Source of the DNA: Rhodospirillaceae bacterium
GTDB lineage: Bacteria > Pseudomonadota > Alphaproteobacteria > UBA8366
Assembly (NCBI GenBank): GCA_002718015.1
Contig: PBCW01000001.1
Coordinates: 1 to 5,297 of the forward strand
Length of the DNA stretch: 5,297 bases
Direction of reading: 5' to 3'
A program made the position numbers and the translations under genes. Within the stretch, counting starts at the first letter, position 1; the number at the start of each line of letters is the position of its first letter. The notes under the pieces were generated by a model. It was not told where the DNA came from. It was given only the letters and a program-made list of their open reading frames with translations, and did not search any database. Shown piece after piece: positions 1-5,297 of this stretch.

Positions 1-462
1 CTCCAACTCGCCTGCATCTTCATAAGATACCTTCACTTTCATGTTCACCATATCAAAAACACTTTGTGAAATGCAGATCCCGCCAGAAATTGCCTGAGCT
101 TCCAAACGAGCTGCGATATTTACAGAGTCGCCAAACAAATTACCATCTTGAACCATTATATCGCCAATATTGATCCCAATTCGAAAATCCATTTTGTCAG
201 ACTCTGCCAGCTCACTATTTTTAACGTTGGTAGCATTCTGAATTTTGACTGCACACTCTAGCGCTTTGACAGGACTGAAAAATTCAGCCAATACGCTGTC
301 ACCTGCTGTGTTGAATATACGCCCTTCATGTTCATCGATTGAGGCGTCAATAAGAGCGCGAGCTGTCCCCAAGTTTTCGAGTGTTTTAACTTCATCCTCT
401 GCCATTAACTTGCTAAAATTCACAACATCCAAGGCAAGTATTGTCGCTAATCTTCTTTCCAT
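1..462 (-). CDS. Class III adenylate/guanylate cyclase, N-terminal part (cut by the window edge)
   Basis: The 154 visible codons encode a class III nucleotide cyclase catalytic domain, which makes a cyclic nucleotide (usually cAMP) from the NTP. The domain starts at once (LALDVVNFSKLM, residues 9-20), with no leader, membrane segment or sensor before it. Both metal-binding aspartates are visible: D12 and D55 (GRIFNTAGDS). The transition-state pair N115 and R119 is present in GDSVNIAARLE. By hand alignment to Rv1625c-type cyclases, the Lys position four residues before D55 is N51, and the Asp position seven before N115 is N108, so both base-selecting positions are Asn. The start is fixed by an in-frame TAG just upstream and by AAAAGGA at 469-475, six bases from the ATG. 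Relatives in alphaproteobacteria often carry C-terminal TPR repeats, but that part is outside the window. The gene follows the FAH gene on the same strand after 224 bases and probably has its own promoter. The family is secure; nucleotide specificity is not. Confidence 0.93.
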   Translation of the reverse strand, partial: MERRLATILALDVVNFSKLMAEDEVKTLENLGTARALIDASIDEHEGRIFNTAGDSVLAEFFSPVKALECAVKIQNATNVKNSELAESDKMDFRIGINIGDIMVQDGNLFGDSVNIAARLEAQAISGGICISQSVFDMVNMKVKVSYEDAGELE

Positions 463-686
463 CGTTTTTCCTTTTACCTAAACATGAATGCATGTAATAA
501 TTGAAATATGAACCTTATATAAATCGACTTGTGCTCCGATGGAACGCCGTTTTAAATTTTACTTATATGAAGGTGATATAATTTTTAGCATATTTCAATA
601 GCCAAAAAATTACTTATTCATGAGAAGCATCAAAAGCTAGTCTAAAACACCCTTTTTTGCTGTTACTACAAGCTGCATCTAAAACT
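463..686. other. AT-rich spacer between the FAH gene and the cyclase gene
   Basis: No open frame with a plausible start lies here. Downstream of the FAH stop on the minus strand I find T-runs but no GC-rich stem before them, so there is no convincing intrinsic terminator. The cyclase promoter should lie in this spacer, yet no minus-strand -35/-10 pair stands out. A TATAAT on the plus strand at 577-582 has no -35 partner and no gene to serve. Confidence 0.5.
482..495. repeat. Short inverted repeat in the cyclase leader
   Basis: ACATG AATG CATGT is a perfect 5-bp inverted repeat with a 4-base spacer, placed 20 bases upstream of the cyclase ATG. It could be a protein-binding site or a weak hairpin near the ribosome binding site. 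In DNA this AT-rich it could also be chance. The sequence is seen directly; no role is claimed. Confidence 0.3.
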
Positions 687-1529
687 TCAATCGGCGATAA
701 CGATTTGATTATGCTCCCCCAGACCTTCAACTCCAAGTGTCACGATATCACCAGCTTTTAGATAAACGGGTGGTTTCATGCCAAGCCCCACACCCGGCGG
801 AGTGCCAGTAGAGATGATATCTCCAGGTATTAAGCTCATAAATTGACTGATATAATGAACAAGAAATTCAACTCCATATACCATAGTAGAGGTTGAGCCA
901 TCCTGCATTTTTTTACCATTTAAACTCAACCACATAGATAAATTCTGCGGGTTTGGAATTTCATCTTTGGTCACTAACCAGGGACCAAGCGGACCAAAAC
1001 TGTCACATGATTTCCCTTTCGTCCATTGTCCTGAGCCCTCCAGCTGGTAAGTGCGCTCCGATATATCGTTACTTGCCGCATATCCTGCAACATAAGACAT
1101 TGCATCTCCGAGCTCTATATATTTTGCTTTCTTACCTATAACAATGGCTAACTCAACCTCCCAGTCTGTTTTGACACTTCCTCGAGGCAATAAGATTGGG
1201 TCTGTTGGCCCGCAAATAGCACTTGTCGCCTTCATAAAAATAACAGGCTCTGAGGGCACTTCCATACCAGCTTCTTCTGCGTGGTCTGCATAATTTAGTC
1301 CAATACAGATAAACTTACCAACCCCGCTGACACATGGTCCAAGCCGAGTAGTTTTGTTAATAATCGGTAGTGAGTTCGGATTAATCTTGGAAAGCTCAAG
1401 CAGTTTCTCATCCGATAGGGTTTGACCTGATATATCGTCTATATATGCCGATAAATTACGAAGATTTCCATGCTCATCAATTAATCCAGGCTTTTCATCA
1501 CCTTCCGCACCAAATCTAACCAACTTCAT
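687..1529 (-). CDS. Fumarylacetoacetate hydrolase (FAH) family protein, likely 2,4-diketo-3-deoxy acid hydrolase type
   Basis: This is a complete 280-residue cytoplasmic enzyme of the FAH superfamily. Members cleave C-C bonds in acylpyruvates, or hydrate or isomerise related keto acids, using a divalent metal. The short N-terminal domain is residues 1-65. The FAH core runs from GLNYADHAEE (77-86, with the expected His/Glu pair) to the end. The metal ligands are E124 and E126 (DWEVELA) and D155 (SNDISERTYQ). Other family marks are FMK at 98-100, QWTKGKSCDSFGP at 168-180, and STGTPPGVG at 240-248. The QWTKGKSCDSFGP and DGSTSTMVYGV segments resemble enzymes assigned to 2,4-diketo-3-deoxy-rhamnonate or -fuconate hydrolysis. 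Close relatives are often labelled ureidoglycolate lyase with little proof. The ATG is supported by GGAG at 1537-1540, seven bases upstream. The gene is transcribed away from the cupin gene, from a promoter with a dyad over its -35 box. Family is certain; substrate is inference. Confidence 0.93.
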   Translation of the reverse strand: MKLVRFGAEGDEKPGLIDEHGNLRNLSAYIDDISGQTLSDEKLLELSKINPNSLPIINKTTRLGPCVSGVGKFICIGLNYADHAEEAGMEVPSEPVIFMKATSAICGPTDPILLPRGSVKTDWEVELAIVIGKKAKYIELGDAMSYVAGYAASNDISERTYQLEGSGQWTKGKSCDSFGPLGPWLVTKDEIPNPQNLSMWLSLNGKKMQDGSTSTMVYGVEFLVHYISQFMSLIPGDIISTGTPPGVGLGMKPPVYLKAGDIVTLGVEGLGEHNQIVIAD

Positions 1530-1581
1530 TTTTAATCTCCAAAATTTTTAAATCAAAGCCTTATGATAGTGGATGTTTCTA

Positions 1582-1613
1582 TTTATAAAAAGTAATTTTC
1601 TGTTATCTGTCAA
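1582..1613 (-). promoter_or_regulatory. Predicted sigma-70-type promoter of the FAH gene
   Basis: Read on the minus strand, a perfect TTGACA lies at 1608-1613. The -10 candidates downstream are TTTTAT at 1585-1590 (17-bp spacer, 4 of 6 matches) and, better in sequence but badly spaced, TATAAA at 1582-1587 (20-bp spacer). Transcription would begin near 1575, leaving a leader of about 45 bases before the FAH ATG. The -35 box lies wholly inside the dyad at 1605-1620, which suggests repression. Confidence 0.45.
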
Positions 1614-1620
1614 AACAGAT
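1605..1620. promoter_or_regulatory. Operator-like perfect dyad in the divergent control region
   Basis: ATCTGT CAAA ACAGAT is a perfect 6-bp inverted repeat with a 4-bp centre. It covers the predicted -35 of the FAH gene and lies about 30 bp upstream of the predicted -35 of the cupin gene. The GT-N4-AC core has the spacing of HutC-type GntR operators (GTNTANAC, one defined base differing), but other dimeric regulators could bind it. A related half-site, GCAGAT, lies at 1636-1641, exactly 21 bp from the ACAGAT half. The dyad is seen directly; its regulatory role is inferred from position. No regulator gene is visible in the window. Confidence 0.5.
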
Positions 1621-1649
1621 TAAAGCAAACCATATGCAGATAGTTTCGT

Positions 1650-1678
1650 TTGAGATATGTTTTATCAAGTAAACTAAT
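1650..1678 (+). promoter_or_regulatory. Possible promoter of the cupin gene
   Basis: TTGAGA at 1650-1655 matches the -35 consensus at 5 of 6 positions. It is followed after 17 bp by ACTAAT at 1673-1678, which matches the -10 at 4 of 6. Transcription would start around 1685, just before the preferred ATG at 1704. That agrees with rejecting the in-frame TTG at 1650 as a start codon. The -10 is weak, so this is tentative. Confidence 0.33.
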
Positions 1679-1703
1679 TGAAAATAGCCAAAGCGAGAGT
1701 GTC

Positions 1704-2285
1704 ATGAAAACATCCAATATAACCAACGAAGGAATGGCTCATAGAGTTTCAAATTTTAAAAACCTTAAGCCGCTTTCAATTCAGAAAGACGCCAACATCC
1801 CTTTAGAAGGACGAGATGTTGTTTATGCAAGACAGCTTTTATCTGTTATTGGACTTGACCCTAAAGAGGGTAGCACTCCTATAAATTCGGGTGCGCCAAT
1901 AATTGGAGCGGGAGGGATCACAATGACACTTGCTAAATGCCCACCTGGTCAAGGTCCCGGTTTGCATAATCATGTTAATACATTTGAGACTTTCACTGTT
2001 TTGGAGGGAACATTCGAGGTTTGCTGGAATGACGATGGATCAAATAAAGTCATTCTGGAAAAGTTTGATACTATTTCTGTTCCGCCTGGCGTGTGCCGTT
2101 CGTTTAGAAACTTAGGGAAAACAGATGGCCTTCTTCAAGTAATCATATCAGGCGGGGTTCATGATATGAATGATATTGCCTTTACACCAGCTGCGGCAGA
2201 TAAAATTAATTCGGTTGAGCCTAACCTTGTAGAAAAATTTAAAGAGGTGGGGTTTAAATTTAACGCAGGTATACCTGTTGAATAG
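1704..2285 (+). CDS. Single-domain cupin protein with a degenerate metal site
   Basis: This 193-residue soluble protein holds one cupin beta-barrel domain, roughly residues 65-155. Cupin motif 1 is textbook: H88, H90, E95 and G102 in GLHNHVNTFETFTVLEG fit HxH(x4)E(x6)G. Motif 2 (SVPPGVCRSFRN, 125-136) keeps PPG and the final Asn, but Arg132 stands where the last metal-binding His is expected. The site therefore has at most two His and one Glu. Small cupins of this kind may be dioxygenases, isomerases or ligand sensors; I cannot assign a reaction. I chose the ATG at 1704 because GAGAG lies at 1695-1699 and the predicted promoter ends near 1685. The frame is open back to a TTG at 1650 with no ribosome site seen. 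An ATG at 1734 (residue 11) is possible, but its GGA is too close. It is divergent from the FAH gene across a shared control region, so the two may be co-regulated. Confidence 0.88.
   Translation: MKTSNITNEGMAHRVSNFKNLKPLSIQKDANIPLEGRDVVYARQLLSVIGLDPKEGSTPINSGAPIIGAGGITMTLAKCPPGQGPGLHNHVNTFETFTVLEGTFEVCWNDDGSNKVILEKFDTISVPPGVCRSFRNLGKTDGLLQVIISGGVHDMNDIAFTPAAADKINSVEPNLVEKFKEVGFKFNAGIPVE
2235..2277. repeat. Inverted repeats at the convergent cupin / GGT-like gene ends
   Basis: Two dyads lie in the last 50 bases of the cupin gene. AAATTTAAA (2235-2243) and TTTAAATTT (2253-2261) form a perfect 9-bp inverted repeat around a 9-base loop. CAGGTATACCTG (2266-2277) is a perfect 12-bp palindrome. 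The first codes for KFK-EVG-FKF, so it may only reflect the protein sequence, and its all-A/T stem would be weak. The 19 bases between the two stop codons hold no terminator, so these are the only structured candidates near the transcript ends. Confidence 0.3.
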
Positions 2286-2304
2286 CTGGAAGCATTTGCG
2301 AAGA

Positions 2305-3900
2305 CTAAAATCCTGCCGCCATCCCATCTTTACGAGGGTCGGAACCCGCGCTTAGGATATTTGTTTCACGGTCCAAATAAATGGCTTGTGAGCCACCTAT
2401 AGGTATTTTAGCCTGACTAATTTTATGCCCCATATTTGCTAACTCATGCTGTATTGTTTTAGGAATACTCGTCTCAAGTTCTATTTGCTCAGAGAATGGA
2501 TCTGGAAAAAAACGAGGTTTATCCTGTGCCATTTGAATGTCTAACCCGTAATCGAAATAGCGAGATAGAAACTGCATATGTCCAAATGCCTGATATTCGC
2601 CTCCCATAACTCCATATGACATAACAAGATTATCATCTTTGGTTACGATACTTGGAATTATAGTATGCAATGGCCGTTTGGACGGCTCAAGTTGGTTTGG
2701 ATGACCGTTTTCTAGAACAAACCCCATTCCTCTGTTATGAAGCAAAACTCCTGATTTGGGTGCAAGTAGCCCAGAGCCAAATGAGTTATATACTGTATTT
2801 ATGAGTGAACAAGCGTTGCGATCCTTGTCTATAACAGTAATGTAAACGGTGCTTGAATGGCGTGGTAGTGGAGAAGGTGGAAGAGAGCAAATCGGCATAT
2901 CTGCCTTAATCTGGCTTACTAATTCTGATGCATATTCTTGTGACAATAGTTGCTGGACCGGCACATTGCTAAACTCTGGGTCTGCAAGAACAGCAGCTCT
3001 ATCACGGTAAGCTAGTTTTCCAGCTTCGATTTCGTAATGGATACGCTCTCGATTGATAGGGTCATCGCCAAAGACACTTATCTGAGAAATCATATTTAAC
3101 AAAAGCAGTGCGATGACCCCCTGACCATTTGGAGGACATTGCCAGACTTTATGACCTCTAAATTGACAGCTAATCGGAGTTACATAATTGGCAATGGCGT
3201 CTTCGAAATCATCTTTTTGATGAAAGCCGCCAAGTTCTGTTAATTTTTGAAGAATATCATCAACGACCCAGCCAGAATAAAAACCCTCCCTGCCCTTTTT
3301 AGCTATTTCAGAGAGTGTTTTGGCAAGATTGGGCTGTTTATGTCTAAAACCAATTGGCAATGTTTTTCCATTGACCAAAAATAGATCGGATAAATCTTGG
3401 TCCCCTTTTATCAACTCAGATGTAATACTGAAATCAAATGCAACACGTTGACCCACAGGATATCCGTCATTTGCATAACCAATTGCATACTCAAGCAAGT
3501 CTCCAAGTGGTTTGTTACCAAAATCCTTATTTAAGTTTACCCATGCATCTACAGCAGTTGGAACGGTTACTGAATGAGGAGATTGCTGCGGAATAGTATC
3601 AAAACCATTTGTAGTTAACCAGTCGGCAGATAATCGTTTTGGCGCACGACCAGAGCCATTAATTGCTATTGGCGTTTTGCTGCCTACAGGCAAATATAAG
3701 CAAAAGCAATCCCCGCCAACGCTGGTAGATGATGGCTCTACAACACATTGAACTGTTACAGCTGCAATGGCCGCATCAACCGCGTTACCGCCTTTTCGAA
3801 GCACATCCAAGGCCGAAGTTGTGGATAATGGATGCGAGGTACTTACCATCGCATTTGAAGCATATACAGGAGAGCGGCCGGGTTGCTGGAGATCACGCAT
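2305..3900 (-). CDS. Gamma-glutamyltransferase-family Ntn hydrolase (HpxW/YwrD-like amidohydrolase)
   Basis: This 531-residue protein spans the whole gamma-glutamyltransferase (GGT) fold, whose precursor cuts itself to expose an N-terminal Thr nucleophile. The large-subunit part has STTSALDVLRKGGNAVDAAIAA near the N-terminus and SGRAP with R85, the equivalent of the substrate-carboxylate Arg of GGT. The predicted nucleophile is T351 in SSTVYITVID, so cleavage would give chains of about 350 and 181 residues. N372 (TVYNSFGSG), KRPLHT and GVMGGEYQAFGH are also family positions. By hand alignment to E. coli GGT, Q430 and D433 are replaced by Arg390 and Gly393 (HNRGMGF). That pattern fits GGT-like amidohydrolases such as oxamate amidohydrolase HpxW or YwrD better than true GGT. 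There is no signal peptide, so it should be cytoplasmic, unlike periplasmic GGT. It lies 53 bases after the amidase and is probably co-transcribed. The ATG at 3900 is preferred over the GTG at 3909 on ribosome-site spacing. The family is firm; the substrate is unknown. Confidence 0.9.
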   Translation of the reverse strand: MRDLQQPGRSPVYASNAMVSTSHPLSTTSALDVLRKGGNAVDAAIAAVTVQCVVEPSSTSVGGDCFCLYLPVGSKTPIAINGSGRAPKRLSADWLTTNGFDTIPQQSPHSVTVPTAVDAWVNLNKDFGNKPLGDLLEYAIGYANDGYPVGQRVAFDFSITSELIKGDQDLSDLFLVNGKTLPIGFRHKQPNLAKTLSEIAKKGREGFYSGWVVDDILQKLTELGGFHQKDDFEDAIANYVTPISCQFRGHKVWQCPPNGQGVIALLLLNMISQISVFGDDPINRERIHYEIEAGKLAYRDRAAVLADPEFSNVPVQQLLSQEYASELVSQIKADMPICSLPPSPLPRHSSTVYITVIDKDRNACSLINTVYNSFGSGLLAPKSGVLLHNRGMGFVLENGHPNQLEPSKRPLHTIIPSIVTKDDNLVMSYGVMGGEYQAFGHMQFLSRYFDYGLDIQMAQDKPRFFPDPFSEQIELETSIPKTIQHELANMGHKISQAKIPIGGSQAIYLDRETNILSAGSDPRKDGMAAGF

Positions 3901-3908
3901 GTTATGCA

Positions 3909-3914
3909 CCTTTT
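3909..3914 (-). promoter_or_regulatory. Ribosome binding site that decides the GGT-like start
   Basis: AAAAGG on the minus strand lies 8 bases before the ATG at 3898-3900, which is ideal spacing. The in-frame GTG three codons upstream, at 3907-3909, overlaps this same sequence and so would have no Shine-Dalgarno of its own. This supports the shorter 531-residue protein. Confidence 0.7.
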
Positions 3915-3953
3915 ATTATCGCTTTGATATGTTGAACGCCACTATTTATTATT

Positions 3954-5153
3954 TTAATTGATTTGTTTTGAGATCTCATAAGATAATTGCAATAACATTT
4001 TATCAGAATATTTTTTACCAATTAAAGATAAGCCTATTGGACAATTAGATACTTTCGCAACAGGCATTGTTACTTGCGGCAGTCCTGTCAATCCTGAAAT
4101 ACAGGTCAAAGCCATCGTATTTTGTCTAAATGTCTCTAGCTCATTAGCAGGCGTTGACACTAATGGTGCAATAACAGGAGCCGTAGGTATCACTAAAACA
4201 CAACCATCTTCCATAATCTCATCAAGCCTCTCGCGGACAGATTGTCTAATGATTTGCGCTTTTTTATATTCTGCATCTGTTATCTGCTCTGCCATTTCAA
4301 ATCGCTCTTTGATACCAGGGCCAAGTTTTGGCTGATGGGCCTTTACCCATTTGAGGGTTGTAGATTTAATCTCAAAGCCTTGAATGATACGAAAAGCTTC
4401 GCGCCATTTAAAATAGGTACCATTATTTATTTCAATCTGATTTGCAAATGGCATCATAGTGCTGATTTTATCACAAACGGAATGAAGTGTTTGCCGAACA
4501 TCATCTGTAGCTTCTGCAAATGCATCTTTTGCCAGCCGCAATATGCAATATAAATTACCGGAGGAGAGTTCTGGTAGCAGAACATCACCGATTATTTTCA
4601 GTAATTCGGCATCACGAGCGAACCATCCAGCAGTATCGAATGAAGGGGCCATTGCTGTGGCACCGGTCAAATCAATCTCACCATGGGAAGGCCTAATACC
4701 GTATAATCCACAAAATGCGGCAGGCACTCTTACAGAGCCACCTGTATCACTACCGATCGAAAAATCGCACAAGGAAGCTGCAACACTTGCGGCAGAACCA
4801 GAAGAAGATCCTCCTGCCATTCTATCGGGTGCCATAATATTAACGGGAGAGCCATAATGAGCATTAATCCCTGTTAAGCTGTAGAAAAACTCGTCGCAAA
4901 TAGTCATACCCTTTAAACAAGCACCGTTATCCAATAGTTTTTGGACAAGTGGTGCTGTTTTTGTCGCTTCTTTACTTTGTGCAAAAAAATCTGGGCTGCC
5001 ATTGCCAGTTTTGTGACCCTCCACCTCAAATAAATCCTTCACCATAAAACTAAGCCCTTTAAGAGGACCTTTTTCAGCGCCTTGTATTGGGTTTAATAAA
5101 TCGTGGGGTACATTTGCACCAATTTGCTCTTTATCATACATCTTCATGCTCAT
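3954..5153 (-). CDS. Amidase-signature family amidase (AMI1-like)
   Basis: This complete 399-residue cytoplasmic enzyme hydrolyses a carboxamide to acid and ammonia (or amine). It has the Ser-cisSer-Lys triad: K39 in FMVKDLFEVEG, S116 in GGSSSGSAASVAA, and the nucleophile S140 in GSDTGGSVRVPAAFCGLYGIRPSHG. The S116-S140 spacing of 24 is the same as in plant AMI1 and mammalian FAAH. The GSP-PDFF segment near residue 53, NAHYGSPVN (97-105), SFDTAGWFARD (171-181) and the C-terminal SGLTGLPQVTMPV (353-365) fit the short AMI1-like amidases of about 400 residues rather than AtzE/GatA types of about 460. AMI1 acts on indole-3-acetamide, but bacterial relatives are mostly uncharacterised. The start is uncertain: no good ribosome site precedes the ATG at 5153, and ATGs at codons 3 and 5 are alternatives. 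It lies 66 bases after the upstream gene and 53 before the GGT-like gene, all on one strand, which suggests an operon of amide hydrolases. Confidence 0.93.
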   Translation of the reverse strand: MSMKMYDKEQIGANVPHDLLNPIQGAEKGPLKGLSFMVKDLFEVEGHKTGNGSPDFFAQSKEATKTAPLVQKLLDNGACLKGMTICDEFFYSLTGINAHYGSPVNIMAPDRMAGGSSSGSAASVAASLCDFSIGSDTGGSVRVPAAFCGLYGIRPSHGEIDLTGATAMAPSFDTAGWFARDAELLKIIGDVLLPELSSGNLYCILRLAKDAFAEATDDVRQTLHSVCDKISTMMPFANQIEINNGTYFKWREAFRIIQGFEIKSTTLKWVKAHQPKLGPGIKERFEMAEQITDAEYKKAQIIRQSVRERLDEIMEDGCVLVIPTAPVIAPLVSTPANELETFRQNTMALTCISGLTGLPQVTMPVAKVSNCPIGLSLIGKKYSDKMLLQLSYEISKQIN

Positions 5154-5219
5154 TTCTTGTCGGGTATTAACCTACTTTTCAGCCGGCATTTAGAACTATC
5201 GACCGCGCAGGCAATGTTA

Positions 5220-5297
5220 TTAAACAGAAGATGGTTTTTCAACTTGTGCACTGAACCAGTCAAGTATCTGCTCTCCATCCCAACAAACTACACCAGG
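5220..5297 (-). CDS. C-terminal fragment of an unidentified protein, possibly a polysaccharide-deacetylase-type hydrolase
   Basis: An open minus-strand frame enters from the right edge and ends at a TAA at 5220-5222, giving 25 codons. The peptide includes PGVVCWDGEQILDWF. That loosely resembles the last strand and helix of polysaccharide-deacetylase / PuuE-like enzymes, which often end in a GVW-type segment, a Gly-Glu-Ile motif and an aromatic pair. The match is too short to be firm. Reasons to treat it as a real gene end are the strand shared with the amidase, the short 66-base gap and the protein-like composition. If it is PuuE-like, the cluster would lean toward purine-ureide breakdown. 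Confidence 0.5.
   Translation of the reverse strand, partial: PGVVCWDGEQILDWFSAQVEKPSSV

Noticed and set aside
245..481. Plus-strand open frame of 78 codons
   Set aside because: It lies antisense to the cyclase domain, whose conserved motifs are unmistakable on the minus strand; the plus-strand peptide is low-complexity Ser-rich and has no recognisable family.
577..582. Perfect TATAAT on the plus strand in the cyclase-FAH spacer
   Set aside because: No -35-like box sits 16-18 bp upstream and no plus-strand gene follows; it is expected by chance in AT-rich DNA.
603..608. Run of A on the plus strand (T-run on the minus strand) after the FAH gene, considered as an intrinsic terminator
   Set aside because: No stable GC-containing stem precedes it on the minus strand.
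687..1529. Calling the FAH-family protein ureidoglycolate lyase to complete a purine pathway
   Set aside because: The motifs place it in the broad FAH family and look closer to diketo-deoxy-acid hydrolases; the ureidoglycolate lyase label is widely propagated without evidence.
2305..3900. Naming the GGT-like gene ggt or hpxW
   Set aside because: The gamma-glutamyl anchors are absent, so ggt is unsafe, and the neighbouring amidase is not the AtzE-type partner expected for hpxW.
3729..3961. Plus-strand open frames over the GGT-like gene start
   Set aside because: They are antisense to a conserved GGT N-terminal segment and have no recognisable domain.
4242..4857. Two plus-strand open frames of about 103 codons
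   Set aside because: Both are antisense to the amidase, including its catalytic Ser region. They show no family motif and are best explained as shadows of the real gene.

Overview
The window is AT-rich, compact bacterial DNA carrying four complete genes and two genes cut by the window edges. The cyclase subfamily at the left end, the hydrolase families and the Shine-Dalgarno-type starts suggest a Gram-negative bacterium, most likely a low-GC alphaproteobacterium. A marine lineage is possible but cannot be shown from this sequence. There are no rRNA or tRNA genes, CRISPR arrays, insertion sequences or phage genes.

Layout from left to right. (1) At 1-462, minus strand, is the N-terminal part of a class III nucleotide cyclase whose catalytic domain begins almost at residue 1. 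(2) A 224-base AT-rich spacer follows, with no convincing terminator. (3) At 687-1529, minus strand, is a fumarylacetoacetate hydrolase (FAH) family enzyme of the acylpyruvate / 2,4-diketo-3-deoxy-sugar-acid hydrolase type. (4) A divergent control region at 1530-1703 holds a perfect 16-bp dyad that contains a consensus -35 box of the FAH gene. (5) At 1704-2285, plus strand, is a single-domain cupin. (6) At 2305-3900, minus strand, is a cytoplasmic gamma-glutamyltransferase-like Ntn hydrolase that meets the cupin gene tail to tail. (7) At 3954-5153, minus strand, is an amidase-signature enzyme, 53 bases upstream of the Ntn hydrolase and probably in the same transcript. (8) At 5220-5297, minus strand, is the last 25 codons of another gene, possibly a polysaccharide-deacetylase-type hydrolase.

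Taken together, the middle and right of the window look like a small-molecule catabolic cluster. Two different amide-bond hydrolases sit beside a hydrolase for keto acids and a small cupin. A GGT-like enzyme next to an amidase recalls the hpxW/hpxY pair of purine-ureide (oxamate) breakdown, but this amidase is of the shorter AMI1-like type, so the substrate is open. No transporter, dehydrogenase or regulator gene lies in the window to narrow it. The cyclase looks functionally separate.

The most notable points are the operator-like dyad over the FAH -35 box, the loss of the usual gamma-glutamyl-anchoring residues in the GGT-like enzyme while its nucleophile is kept, the missing third metal His in the cupin, and Asn at both base-selecting positions of the cyclase. 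I did not find a clearly new system; the catabolic cluster is the best candidate for an uncharacterised pathway.
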